The notes beneath the pieces were generated by a model. It worked only from the letters and a program-made list of their open reading frames with translations. It was not told the DNA's origin and did not search any database. Below are positions 14,006 to 30,567 of a stretch of 64,000 nt of DNA, in pieces. Within the stretch, counting starts at the first letter, position 1; each line of letters opens with the position of its first letter. The stretch is from Mugil cephalus (taxonomy: Eukaryota; Chordata; Actinopteri; Mugiliformes; Mugilidae): the NCBI RefSeq assembly GCF_022458985.1, contig NC_061779.1, forward strand, positions 12,350,501-12,414,500, written 5' to 3'. A program made the translations under genes and the position numbers.

Positions 14006-16442
14006 ATGGCGCTGTTGAGCAATAAATCCGTTCGTCATGAAAGCTTGGAGAACTTGGAGCACATTGGCTCTGGGGGATTTGGTGTGGTCTACAAGGCGAG
14101 ACACAAGGACTGGGACTTCGATGTAGCCATTAAGGTTATTCGTGAGGCTGCTAGGTAAATTCTTTTGGAAACTCCTCTGATTTATTTTGAGCTTTGTTTC
14201 ACTGACACCTTTGTCTCCTTGAGTGCGTTTTTTTAAATATTGTTATTTTTCTGTTCTTCTTTCAGCAGTCAGTTATCTCATTCCAGTCCCATTGTAAACG
14301 ATGAGAAAGCGCTGCATGACGAGGCTGACCACATGGACACAGCTTCTTGTCCGTTTGTGCTCAGGATTCTTGGAATTTATCAGGGAAACCCACCCAAAAT
14401 GTCGAAGGGAATAGTAATGGAGTTCATGGGAAGGGGATCTATTTTGAGTCTGCGGAACGAGTTATCTGGCCCCCCTCCTTGGCCACTGGCCTTCCGTTTG
14501 GCCCATGAAGTAGCTCTTGGAATGAACTTTCTCCATTCAAAGAACCTTTTGCACCAGGACCTAAAGCCAAGCAATGTGCTGCTGGATGATGATCTCCATG
14601 CCAAGGTAAAGTGCTAGTACTTCATATTAAATGTAAAATGAATTGTGATTTATTGATTGTCTCTCTTTTCTTTTCTTTCTTTTTTTTTTTATAGCTGGCA
14701 GACTTTGGTCTGGCCAGGGTTTCCACAAGTGCTTTGAAGAATGAAGAAACGACTGGAGTGCTTGGAGGCTCGTATAAGTACATGCCTCCCGAGGCTTTTC
14801 CATTAACGTACAAACCTGTTCGGGCTTTCGACAGATACAGGTAAACATTAAAAGTATACCAAATACTAAGAGGTGCTGAATGACATCTAAAATAATAATA
14901 ATAATAATAATATTAACAATAATTAATTTTACTTCTTACTATCTTGATCAGCTATGGTATCCTTCTTTGGTCCATTCTCACCGGTAAAGAGCCATATCCA
15001 GGTACCTTTGCTGTCATTTCATTTTCATATGTCTTTGTTTTTATCTCTTGTAGCCTTTTATTTATAGTTAAATTACGTCTTCTTTCTCTCGTAATGTTTT
15101 GCCTTACATACCACACTAAGAACTAAGTATAAAACTATAAGCCCTTTTCATAAATAGATCGATAGATATACCTACATGTTGCTGCATGTCTTCATTGTAC
15201 TGCACTTTGTATTTCAGACGCTGAATATGCTCGTGTGCACCTGAGGATCCCTCTAGGGGACAGGCCTGACTGTAAGGAAATTGATCTACAAAAGGCAGAG
15301 GGGTTGAAAGAGCTGGTCGACCTCATGAAGAGGTGCTGGGACGCCGAACCGTCCAACAGGCCTGAATTTAAAGGTACGAATTCACATTCACGCTGTTTAA
15401 GATAATTTGCTACCAAAACACGGCTCGGAAGTTCTTCAGCAGACTCTTACTTCACATAAGGCGCTTTCTGTACCCTCTAAAATGTTGCATGGTCTGTTCC
15501 AGAGTGCCTAGAGGTTACTGAGAGTGTGCTCTCAATGCACAAGAAGGGAATTGCCGACGCAGTCCACCGAGTCTTGACAGGACTGGTACCACTCAAAGTT
15601 TTATTCCAGAGGATTTACCATTTATTTCTTACTATTATTTATAACGTATAACTTCCTTCCTTTTCTCACAGATACTTTTTTCCCATTCTCTTTTTCAGGG
15701 CTCACCAACCACCGCTCATAATTCCAACAAAAGCCCATCATTCAGCGTCACTCCTCAGACCCAAGGTAGATTGTTCAATCCTGGTCATAGGTTAGGTGCA
15801 TTTATTCTTATACTAATCTGATTCCACAATTAAACCTTGTGCAGATAGTTCTCTTTCTTTTGCAGAACAGCCAAAGTCATACGACAGCGTGGATGGATTT
15901 ATGATTCAGGTATTCCTTGCGCACTTTGTCCTTTGCCATATTAATAAATTAAGTGATCTCATTCGCCTAGTGTTACTGACATAAACTGTAACACTGTACT
16001 CTCATTAGTTCATAGATAACAGTATAATATTATATAATGCTGTATACAATACTACATTGTTTCCAGAAGAAACTTGACAGTGACTCTGCCGAAAATCTGA
16101 CCGATTCAGATAAAGGTGTGTATTATTTATATATCTTAATGCACTGAATTCACCCGTCACAAGCTTCTATACCTACGTGCTTTTATTCTTCTCTGTTTAC
16201 AAACAGCAAAGTTCATCGACACGAACAGGGCAAAGTTAACACAGGGTGTCTCCGAGGTACTGGCAATAGTAGAGGAGCTTGGAGACATGGTCCACGGTGA
16301 AACCTACTCAACGATTTCGGCTGAACCCACGAGCCAGGGGAAAATGAGGGTGCTCTACCAAAGGACGTTCCGCTCAGGAGGGATAAGGGTCAAAGCAGCC
16401 TTCTACGACGTGCTTAAAAAACATCACCCTGATCTGGTGTAG
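14006..16442 (+). CDS. RIP-type kinase with C-terminal ASC/NLRP1-like CARD
   Basis: Ten exons join in consistent phase: 14006-14154, 14266-14605, 14695-14840, 14952-15001, 15218-15373, 15503-15585, 15699-15765, 15866-15909, 16067-16115 and 16207-16442, giving 439 aa. Seen: glycine loop IGSGGFGVVY (20-29), VAIK lysine K43, probable helix-C Glu E68, catalytic loop HQDLKPSN (146-153), DFG (166-168), kinase end near CWDAEPSNRPEFK (to 280). A linker of about 70 aa leads to a CARD (about 363-439) encoded wholly by the last exon. The kinase reads closest to RIPK3 (LKPSNVLLD, GLKEL...CW..EP..RP), with RIPK2-like touches (ARHKDW). The CARD motif AEPTSQGKMRVLY recalls ASC, NLRP1 and caspase-1 rather than RIPK2. 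No RHIM is visible. A likely non-coding first exon ends at 13717 (donor GTGAGT). Role in innate immune or cell-death signalling is inferred. Human RIPK2, the known RIP kinase with a CARD, is longer (540 aa). Confidence 0.88.
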
Positions 16443-17036
16443 TCTTGGTACGATGCCTTCTTTTTAACGCAGTCAAACAGAATTTAATCTTGTTATTTAA
16501 GTTTTTAATTTACTTTTTTCTCCCACTCAGATGGCTACTCCCAAAGCAGCTGTGTCCTTCGTGGAGCCATTGAGAAGTGTTCTCCTCTTGCACTTGCATC
16601 TGTTATAGAAAAAAATGGAAGTGATAGTGCAAGACTTTGACCTATGCAAGTAATCCATCGCAGACAAGAAGGTCACGCGATGATGATCAGGTATTTTGCA
16701 GTATACCAGTTTCATGTCTGGAATGTGGCTGCACCGGTGCAATACATTTCGGGACGTAGTTGGAAAGTTGTGTTCAGAAACAATGACCTGATATTTAGAG
16801 CCCTGTCGTCTTTGACTGGCCTCTAACAAGGATGATAATAATAAGTATTAGCAAGCTAGCATTATTTATGCACTCATCGTAGGAGAAATAATGCTTTTTA
16901 AAACTAATGTGTCTCAGATTACCTCAAAACCTCTGACTATGTTGTGGTGCATAATTCCAAAACTATTTGATTGCAGATCTTTGTGAGTTTTTTTTTACAC
17001 TTTGCCTTTTACAATTGTTACATTTTAATTAATAAA
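16443..17036 (+). terminator. 3' UTR and poly(A) signal of the kinase-CARD gene
   Basis: After the TAG at 16440-16442 no coding continuation is supported. The first good AATAAA on the plus strand is at 17031-17036, which gives a 3' UTR of about 600 nt. An acceptor-like CCCACTCAG near 16530 could allow an alternative 3' exon, but no matching coding sequence follows. Confidence 0.5.
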
Positions 17037-17040
17037 CAAT

Positions 17041-18446
17041 TTTCACGAAGCAAAAAGTTTTGTCCCCTCAGTTTTTCTTCCCCTCTCAGTGCCGAATGTA
17101 ACGTGTGTCACACGGGGGCTGTGCGCAAGTTGTTGTTTTTTTTTTTTTTTACTGCTCATGTAATGAAGGGGGGGCTTGCATGTTTCCTCCAGTGGGTGGG
17201 AAAGAGACATACATAGAGAGGGAGAGAGACCGTGTAAGAGGCTTTTCTGGTTCAATCCCTCAGTAACTGTCACAAGCAGTCAGTCAGTCACCTGCAGATG
17301 ATGGCGTCGAGGGCATCCCAGGCAACAAAATTACTCTAATGTTCACGTCTGCTGGTTGCTACACACCGAATAATGCTCCAAACAATGCTCTGAAAGACGG
17401 AGAAAGAACTGATTCATTCTCTCCGTAGATTCTATCTGCACCTATTTTGTTGCGATAAATATTCTGCACCATAAGTATGATGAATTAAAGTCATGCCCGT
17501 CCTGACACGGCCGTGTCTGTATACCTCCTCTCTCGGAGGAGTGAAGCACGCTGTGCAACATTATTCTGGGGTTTGACCTTTGTTTCTCTGACAGCTCCGT
17601 CTCCTTGAGCGCTGTGAAAACACACACACCTTCACACCGCGGTAATCCTCGAAGGGGAAAGTATGTTCAAGTGTCATCTTGACCCATCCTTCCCTTCCTC
17701 AGCCCTACCGCCTCACTCCACCCTACACTCCCACCCCACCCCATCCTGCATTAATGCTCCCAATCCTCTTTGTGGGAGAGTGACGTCTGCTACTGTCAGA
17801 AACAGAGTTAAGCTCAGCAGGCACCGGGAGAACGGGAGTGGAGAGAAGCTCCCAGCCTTAGGGATAACCAAGCAGCGCCGCGGCGGTCCGGGGCTTCCAG
17901 GGGAACGAACCTCCGCCACTTGAGCAAGACCCGGCTCTCCTCCCTGGCGGCCGCTCTTGCCTCCAGCTGGGGAACGCACGGGGAATTCTCAGTTTGGTGA
18001 GCCAAGATGGTTGCCCTCATCAACAGGTTGGCTAAAAACTTCATACTCCTGCCTGAGGGGCCTTAGTGGCCTCCGAGGATGACTGTTGATAAGCTGGAAT
18101 ACAGACTCTCCTTTGAACAAACGGCATTTCTTTAAGGATCTTTTGCTGCTGCAACATATTAAATAAAAAAAAGTGATTTTCACCTTTTCATGCTGTTTAA
18201 CTGCTGCTTAGGCAAAACAAACAAACAAACAAGTCTTCCTCCCAGGTCAGGTGTGTCTAAAAGGTGTGAGCACTCACTCAAAACGCTAGGCGTATACATG
18301 GCCTCATAATTGAACAACAAATTGAGTGTGTGTCTCTCTTGGGATCTGCTGAGGCTGCTGTTTGCTTGTAGTGAAACGACCTCGAGGAGCGCGTGCCTGC
18401 GAAGTGGTGCGGCCTCGCGGAGGTGGAAGCCCTGGATTTCCTAGAA
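17041..18446. promoter_or_regulatory. Intergenic/promoter region of impdh1
   Basis: Between the kinase gene and the first impdh1 coding exon there is a GC-rich stretch (about 17810-18010) with donor-like and acceptor-like sites that could hold a non-coding somatic first exon. A TAATCC motif, the core of CRX/OTX photoreceptor sites, lies at 17643-17648. No coding gene is supported here. The regulatory role is inferred from position upstream of the retina-type first exon. Confidence 0.35.
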
Positions 18447-23632
<5,186 letters not shown>

Positions 23633-24035
23633 GGCAGGAGGAAGAGGAAACAACCGATCAGGGCCAAATGTCCCGACCCCGGCGGCGCTGAGCAGATGCA
23701 CCGGGCGCATGTGATCAGACAACACAACACACAAAGATGTCACTGCATATGCTCATTGACAATCCTCATTGCGTCTTGTGTGTCCCTTCTGTGATCCTCC
23801 AAAGGCAGACAAAACAACCCTCGTTAAGTCTTTAAACTTAAAGAGGGTCAAAAAGAGAAAGGCTGTAGACGATGGATACATTAAGGGATGTGTCACCACA
23901 TTAACTCTTGATCTGTTTCCTTGTGCTCCAGCCAAGGTGTAGAGGGTTGTAATGTAATTAGCTCCTCTGCTGATCCCTTTCAAGAACAAACACATGGCAT
24001 TACTAACGCCCGGTCAAGGTTATCGTTGGTGATTT

Positions 24036-24041
24036 AATAAA
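24036..24041 (+). terminator. Candidate poly(A) signal of impdh1
   Basis: This AATAAA lies about 400 nt after the canonical stop codon. Further AATAAA hexamers downstream (for example near 25031) lie closer to prrt4, so this one is the more plausible main signal, but the true cleavage site is not visible. Confidence 0.4.
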
Positions 24042-25676
24042 GGCCTGTCTGAATTTACTCTAATACCATAATAGAACAAATCAACTCATCATGTCTTTTG
24101 CAGAAAATCAAGCAGTCATATATTTTATTTTTATTTGCAGAAAATTTAAAAGCACACAGTACAATAGTTTTTTGGCCCTTGTGAACCAAGGGTAAACGTT
24201 TAGTGCATTTCTAACTAACATCTCATTGCACCAGTTAATTGTTCAGAAAAGTAATTTTTGTGGCTGTGAAAATTAGGTTTTTCAATGATGCATGGTTTGC
24301 TCTGATCACCCTGCATGTAATTTAACTTTAAATTAGTAATTTAACCCATGCTGTGTGAGTTTGGTGCTGCACTTAATGTTGGAAGGACCAAAGCTTAGCA
24401 TCAGCCTTAATTCTCATTGGCAATACGCATTCCAAGTAAGACGTGTCTTAAAGGAGTGATGATGCTTTGGTTCAGAGAATACCAGATAACAAAACGCTTG
24501 ATTGAAAACAGTCAAAGTATCCACAGTTTTCATATATCATAGCCCATTTTTATTTCTCCATTTGATACATGTTGGATTCATCCTTTGCAAAAACACATTG
24601 CTAAAAGCATAACTGTACATAATAAATTACAACGGTCATTAACGGTCTGTTTTCAGGCTCAGAATTTAAAAATGTAAACAGTGATTATGGAGTCTTTAGA
24701 GAAGGGTAGCAACAAACAAGTTGTTTAAGTTTATTTTATCATAGCATTGACAACAAAAAGCTTTTCTCAAGTTTACGTATTAGTTTTAAATTTTGGTTTC
24801 TTTTTAGGTGATTTGCTCAACGTCTTTGGTATTACATATATCACTCAGTGTTTCACACTGGATGTTGTTCACAATAACTTGTGACCAGTTAAATGAGCCT
24901 TTGTACTAGATGACAAATTTAAAGGTTCCTTTCTACCTGGGGGATATAAACGCACAAAAATTATAATTGTCTTCTTCTAATGTCTACTGAAGGATTCAAA
25001 ATTATATTTACTGTAAATAGTGTTGTGTGAATAAAGGTAATTTTGACACAGTTTGTTTATGAAACACATTTTTTCATTTTCCAATCTCATTGAGCTGAGT
25101 TTGACAATCAGTTTGTCCATCAGAAATTGGAATCAGTAAAAAAAATTGAAAAAAGTAAAATGGGCTTTCCTCATTATACATCAAGCAGATCTCACTTTTA
25201 CCACTTTTAAAAGCATATAGCATACAGTACATCAGCAGTACAAAAAGAAACTAGTCTGAGGCCACATTGTTTGTCACCGGGCTGTCCTTTATATGAATAC
25301 TCTTGGATTTTCGCTGTCGAGTTCATAGTATCAGTTATAAAAATAGAAATAAAACCCACCTTCCTGCTTCATTCGACATTTTGACAGCAGTTTGCACAAG
25401 GTTAGCATTGTAGATTCTTGACATTCATGAATGAAATTAGAATACTGCTATGATATTGAGAACATAATGCGAAGGTAAGAGAACTGTGAAATTGCTGAAA
25501 ACCGTGCAGCAAAGTCAGTTTTCAAAACCAAGTTTAGATTATATACTTTACCAACTGTACAGTATTTACAAAGAAGGGTGTGACCTACATATTGTAATGC
25601 AACAACAACAATAATAGTACAATTCAAATATACAATTAAAAATCAGACATAAATTAGCTAAAACTTTTATAGCTTT

Positions 25677-28600
25677 CTACAGTTCAATGGTGTCACTGCA
25701 AACACTCAGGGCATCAATTTGTTTGCACACATTCACAAACTCTGCTTGCACAGCCAGATCCCATTCCAGCTGTTTGCTCTCACTCAGGTGCTTAGTCCCA
25801 CCCAGTCGCCCAGACCCCTGACTGTCCTGGGAGGCTAAGCTCAGGGTTCTGTAACGCTTGTAAGACAGGTGTGGGATTGCCCGTGGAAGGTTGCTCGGGG
25901 CAAAGTTCTGACCTCTGTTGGCCCAGGAATTTGAGCGAAACTTCCCTGTTTCTTTGGGATGGCTGCACAGACCCTGGGTTGAGCCCGTAACACTTTCTTT
26001 CCAATCCCATTGCTCTGGTGATATTGGTGGATTGCTGTGAGGCGTCAAACTGCTGTGTGGTTGGGAAGGTCTGGAAGAACAGGACAGGGCATTCTCTTGA
26101 TCCACGTCTCCACAAGAAGAGGTGCGGTAAAAGGTATTCCCCACAGCGCTTGGTCCTTGCTTTGAAGTATTTTGACTTGAGGAGTTCAAGGAAAGGCTTG
26201 AAGAAGCAGGAAATAGCCTTGGCGGACCAAAAATACTATGAGAGAATAAGGATTCACTGAACAGAGCTTGGTCAATACTTCGGGACAAGTCTATGGGAGA
26301 CGGGGGCCGCAGGTCCACAGTAGAGTCAGTCCCTAGACCTAAACTATCAGATGATGACAACTGAGACTCAGCTATATTTTCAAGGTTGTGCGGAGGATTT
26401 GAGGGAATAGGAAGAGGTAGAATGGTATGGGTTTGGGAGGGCGTGTGGAGACAGTCAAGTCCATTTCTAGGAGGATCTGCCATTGAGCAAAGAGGAAGGG
26501 CCTCTGACTGCCCCTTTGTGACATCACAGACCACCAGTTTTTCCTGCTTATGCTTGGACCAGGAGTCAGGAGAGGAGAGTATGGGAGAATCTGCACCACC
26601 CTGAGAGGGCAAGGTAAGTCCTCTGGAAGGGGAGCTGCAGGACAGGCGGGACCAGGACCCTGGCCGTGGATGAGTTAGGGTCTTGATGGATGAGTTGTTG
26701 TGGCAGAATAGAGGGTGCGCGCCAATGAGAGACAAACCTAGACACACCCCAATCTCACAGAGTCTGCAGCCTACTTGGAAGCCCCACCAGGGCCAAGGCT
26801 GAAACCCATAGCCATCAATCCCACTCAAACCAAGGGCATGCAGGATCCCATAAAGCTGAAGCCCTCCACACCCTAACAAGCACAACGAAGTTCCAACTCC
26901 AGCTCCTGCAGCCCTATCCCAGTCCTCCTCTTTAGCAAAGGGGCAAATCGTAGGTCGTGTCACTTCAGGAGATCCTCCACCCTCTCCATTGTCATTAAGC
27001 CTGTAAATATGTTTAGTGTTGACATGCGATAAGCAGTAGAAGATGAGGTATGAGCATGACAGAAAGATGGCGAGGCATACAAACACACTCTGCGGGAATA
27101 GCAGGATTACAGTAGGGAGACTGTGGAAAAGTTCGAGAACGCCAACACATCCTAGAGAGATAACAAAATGCGACAGAGACATACATAGTAACAGACAAGG
27201 TTTGGGCAATGCCGAGAATGAGGTAATCGCAAGTGGGAGTGAGAGATGCATGCGTGAGCGCACAGAAAGAAGAAGAAAGGCGAGGGAGAAGGCTGAGATC
27301 AAAAGGGGGAGTGTTAATTCAGAGAGCAGCAGAGAGACTAGAGGGGGAAGACGTTCTTGGTAGCTGTAAGGATCATAGAGCAAACTGAAAGCTTGAATCC
27401 CTGCAAACGCTAGCATGAACAAGTGCAGTAACATGAAGTAAGGACATCCTGGTGGACACCGCAGGGGCAAGCCTAGGAGGCAGACCACGGAGATCAGGCC
27501 AAATGCAGTGAAGACTGACCCAAGGCCGTATATGTGTGCTTCCCACGCAAATCCCCATGTAGCAAGGGCAGAGTTCCAGTCTGAATACAGAGGGACCAAA
27601 AGCACAGGGCTGAAAGGCAGAGAGGGGCGCAGAGACTCAGTGGGGGTAAAGTCATCTGGGTAAGTAGGAGTCCAGGACTGATTTGATGCTTTGCTGTGCG
27701 TGGTAGATGTGTCCAAGTTGTGGTCAACCGAGACTGTTCCGTTGGCCCTTGATACATGCAGGTCCTCATTTTTGGAGACATCTGTAAAGCAAGTTCAGCA
27801 CAGCACAATGAAACAACTTATTGGCATGTGCAAAAAAGTGCAAATTTTAAATACCGACGCTAGGTAAGTATAGTGTTTTATCTGGCAAATGGGGACAGTA
27901 TGCTAACGTCTACGATATGTGAATGTCGCATACTAGCGTAACATCAGCATTTGACCCCGGTTCTTAGGAACGTGGCGCTAATGATGTTAGCTCATTAGCT
28001 CATTTAGCATTACTGTGCCAAAAATACACCTCCACTTCTCTGGCAGTGTGGCTGCGTACACTAAGTCATTTCTTATCCGTAGCTGTCTTTATTTTCCATA
28101 ACAGACAGCAGTGTGGAATCTGCTGTGTGTGAAGTTAATCCATAATAAAACAGAACAGGCTTGTAAGTGGGAACCTCTAAGTGGGTCACAGAGAGAGTGG
28201 GAGCACGAGCAAGTTGTGTGTGTGTGTGTGTATGTGTTTGTGTGAAAGTGAGAGAGGGAGAAATGTGTGCTGATTAGCCAGTATTGACCTCATTGTTGCT
28301 CCCATTGTGCGAGGCTATTATTATAAGCATGGTCAAGAGTTTTATGTTATGTAAAATAATCTATAAAAGCATTTAACTATGCATTAGGACCAGCTGTGAT
28401 TGTGCGATTCAGCCAGTTAATAATAATCCAATTCTCTTGATGAATAAACGTTGAGAGTGAACTGCATGGTGCCATCTGAATCAGGGAACGTTCTGGTTAT
28501 AAATGGAATGTGTCCTATTTCTGGTCCATTAGAGTAGTGAAGTAATTATGTCGATACGTGCAGCAAACAGGCGATGAGGGAGCTTTTGAATAAGGGATTT

Positions 28601-29900
28601 CAACCAGTTCTCTACAACATCTGTTTGCTACCAAACAACTTGAATGTTGGCTGAAATCTGTGTGCGGTATTTATTTAATGGATAGGTCTCAGGTCAGCTT
28701 GTTTTTTTTGACCCAGTCCTGTCAAAGTTTTCCTCTCCACATATTTGTTGACACAACACATCGCTTACTTTGACAACTGAGTGCCAGTGTGAGTTTGTGT
28801 GTGTGTGTACAGTAAATACTATATGTGCAGGCGAACCACTAAACCACATTAAGGGTAATGGAGGACTGAATAGGAGAGTCTGTGCTACAAGAACAAGACA
28901 GGGAAAGAGGACAATTTAGCACAAGGATTTCTGAGAAGTGACAGCTTACATTGTGTGAATGTAAAACATCTGTGTATGCCAACAGAATTCACATCACCAA
29001 CTGCAGACTTCTCGGTGAATGGTGCAATCGTAACAAAGCACGCTCATTAAATCGCATTCTCTCACCTTCTTCTGCCTCAGTGCCGACACTTCCTCCATGC
29101 AAAATACGCTCAGTACTATCAGTCCTTCCATCTCCAGTCTCTTTCACTGACATAATCCCGTCCTGTGTTTTTCCTTTTCCCTGTGTGGTAACAGAAACGG
29201 CTGTGGTCCGTGACCAGATGTCAGCGGCTGTCGGCGAAGCGGGGCGCTCAGGGCGCTCAGGGCCAGGACCTGGTCCAGCAGACAGCAGCAGGGTTGTGTT
29301 TTGTTCTGGTGTTTCTGATGGCAGTGAACCAGACAGAGGAGAGGGTAACTGGTTATCAGTCATCTCGTTCCTCAAGGTTGAGAATGTGGGCTGATTCTCT
29401 TCAGCCTGCGTAGGTTGCAATACGGATGCAGCGTCGGTCTCAGCTGATGGATACTTTAATGTTCGTTTCTGGGTCGGATCAGGTGGTAAACTTCCTGTTG
29501 ACCGTGCTGTTTGTACACTCTCCTTGTAGGTAGCGTTTTGTGTAGCACTCCCAGTCGGTCTAGATATGATGAGCGCCTTCTCATTAGAATGTAACACAGA
29601 TACCTCAGTGCCCTCCTGTACGTCACTGTATTCACCAATCACACCTTGTCTATCTGTTTCCTCAGATGACGATAAAGGCCAGTTCAAAGAGGGCCCCAGG
29701 AAGCCAACATTCTCAGATCCAAACACAGGATTACCTGTTGATAAGCCAGATACGTGAGGTCCACGCAGTGGCTGTGTGAGAACCTGCACGCCCGTGTTGG
29801 TGTTTGTTTCTTTGACATTTTCTCCAGTTAACGTTGTGGCGGGAAGTGGGAGAAGCAAGGAAAGGGGGAGGAGAAGATAAGTATTCCACAGAGACACCAT
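25677..29900 (-). CDS. prrt4: Proline-rich transmembrane protein 4
   Basis: Two coding exons join in phase 1: 29900-29066 (donor GTGAGA) and 27781-25677 (acceptor TTTACAG), giving 979 aa. Seen: an N-terminal hydrophobic signal peptide (about 1-22), then a Ser/Thr/Pro-rich, probably glycosylated extracellular region of about 320 residues. About seven hydrophobic segments follow between roughly residues 360 and 640 (including GLISVVCLLGLPL, ELTLPLLISAFSLAFLLL, FVCLAIFLSCSYLIFYCL and CEIGVCLGLSLIG). A long Ser/Pro-rich cytoplasmic tail with C-terminal CSDTIEL completes it. This order matches the PRRT3/PRRT4 family, and the place beside impdh1 supports PRRT4. Molecular function of the family is poorly known; expression in mammals is mainly neural. 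The 3' UTR extends left; one AATAAA on this strand lies at 24735-24730. Confidence 0.9.
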
Positions 29901-30567
29901 GATGAGGGGTCCCCAAACTCGACCTCGAAGTCACTGGGGCTCGTTGTCCGGTCACATGTTCGACATCTCCCTAATCTCAGGTATTCAAGGGTCTCATTCT
30001 CAACGCACCTGGTGAAAATTGGGAAACAAGTCATTCACAAGACGCAGTCAGAGCGCACGCTGTTTGAATGCTGAGTGTTGAGACATCTGCAGTAAACGGG
30101 TTTATTAGCTGCAAGCAGAGTGAGTGCAAAAAAATATAGAAACTATAGTAAAGGAAATCCAGCGTGGTACATGAAAACAGTTCATTTAAATCATCTATAC
30201 CTTTCAAAGTCTTGTGCCATACACACATTACAAACACTGCAATGCAAATATCAGATAATAACAGCATATTAAGAAGAAACATTAAGACACAACTGCTCCG
30301 TTTGCTGCAGGCGTTCAATTCCGACTTTCTTACCTCGTCAATAGCGCGCTCTGCTGCAGCCTCTTTAAACATATATGCCGCTCGGTGCTGCTGCATGCCT
30401 GCAGTCTCCGTCTGCATCGCGCTCTGTGTCCTCTCATGCTCAGTGTGCTGTGCCCCTCTTCTCTCCATCAGGCACTCGACACATGGGACAGACCCCACCT
30501 CCTCCAGACAACCCCCTCCAGCCTGCATGCCGTTGTTGCGCTGATCTAACGTGCTGCCTCTCATTCT
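29901..30567 (-). promoter_or_regulatory. prrt4: 5' UTR exons and probable promoter side of prrt4
   Basis: On the minus strand an acceptor (TTTCACCAG) puts the start of the ATG-bearing exon at 30008. Upstream, a segment from 30567 (acceptor CTCTTTTTTAG) to 30335 (donor GTAAGA) looks like a leader exon. Joined, they would add an untranslated leader, because the frame leading to ATG 29900 is closed by stops. Transcript evidence would be needed to fix the first exon. Confidence 0.4.

Noticed and set aside
15586-16206. A RHIM between kinase and CARD
   Set aside because: Exons 7-9 encode Ser/Thr/Pro/Asp-rich text without the I/V-Q-I/V-G core.
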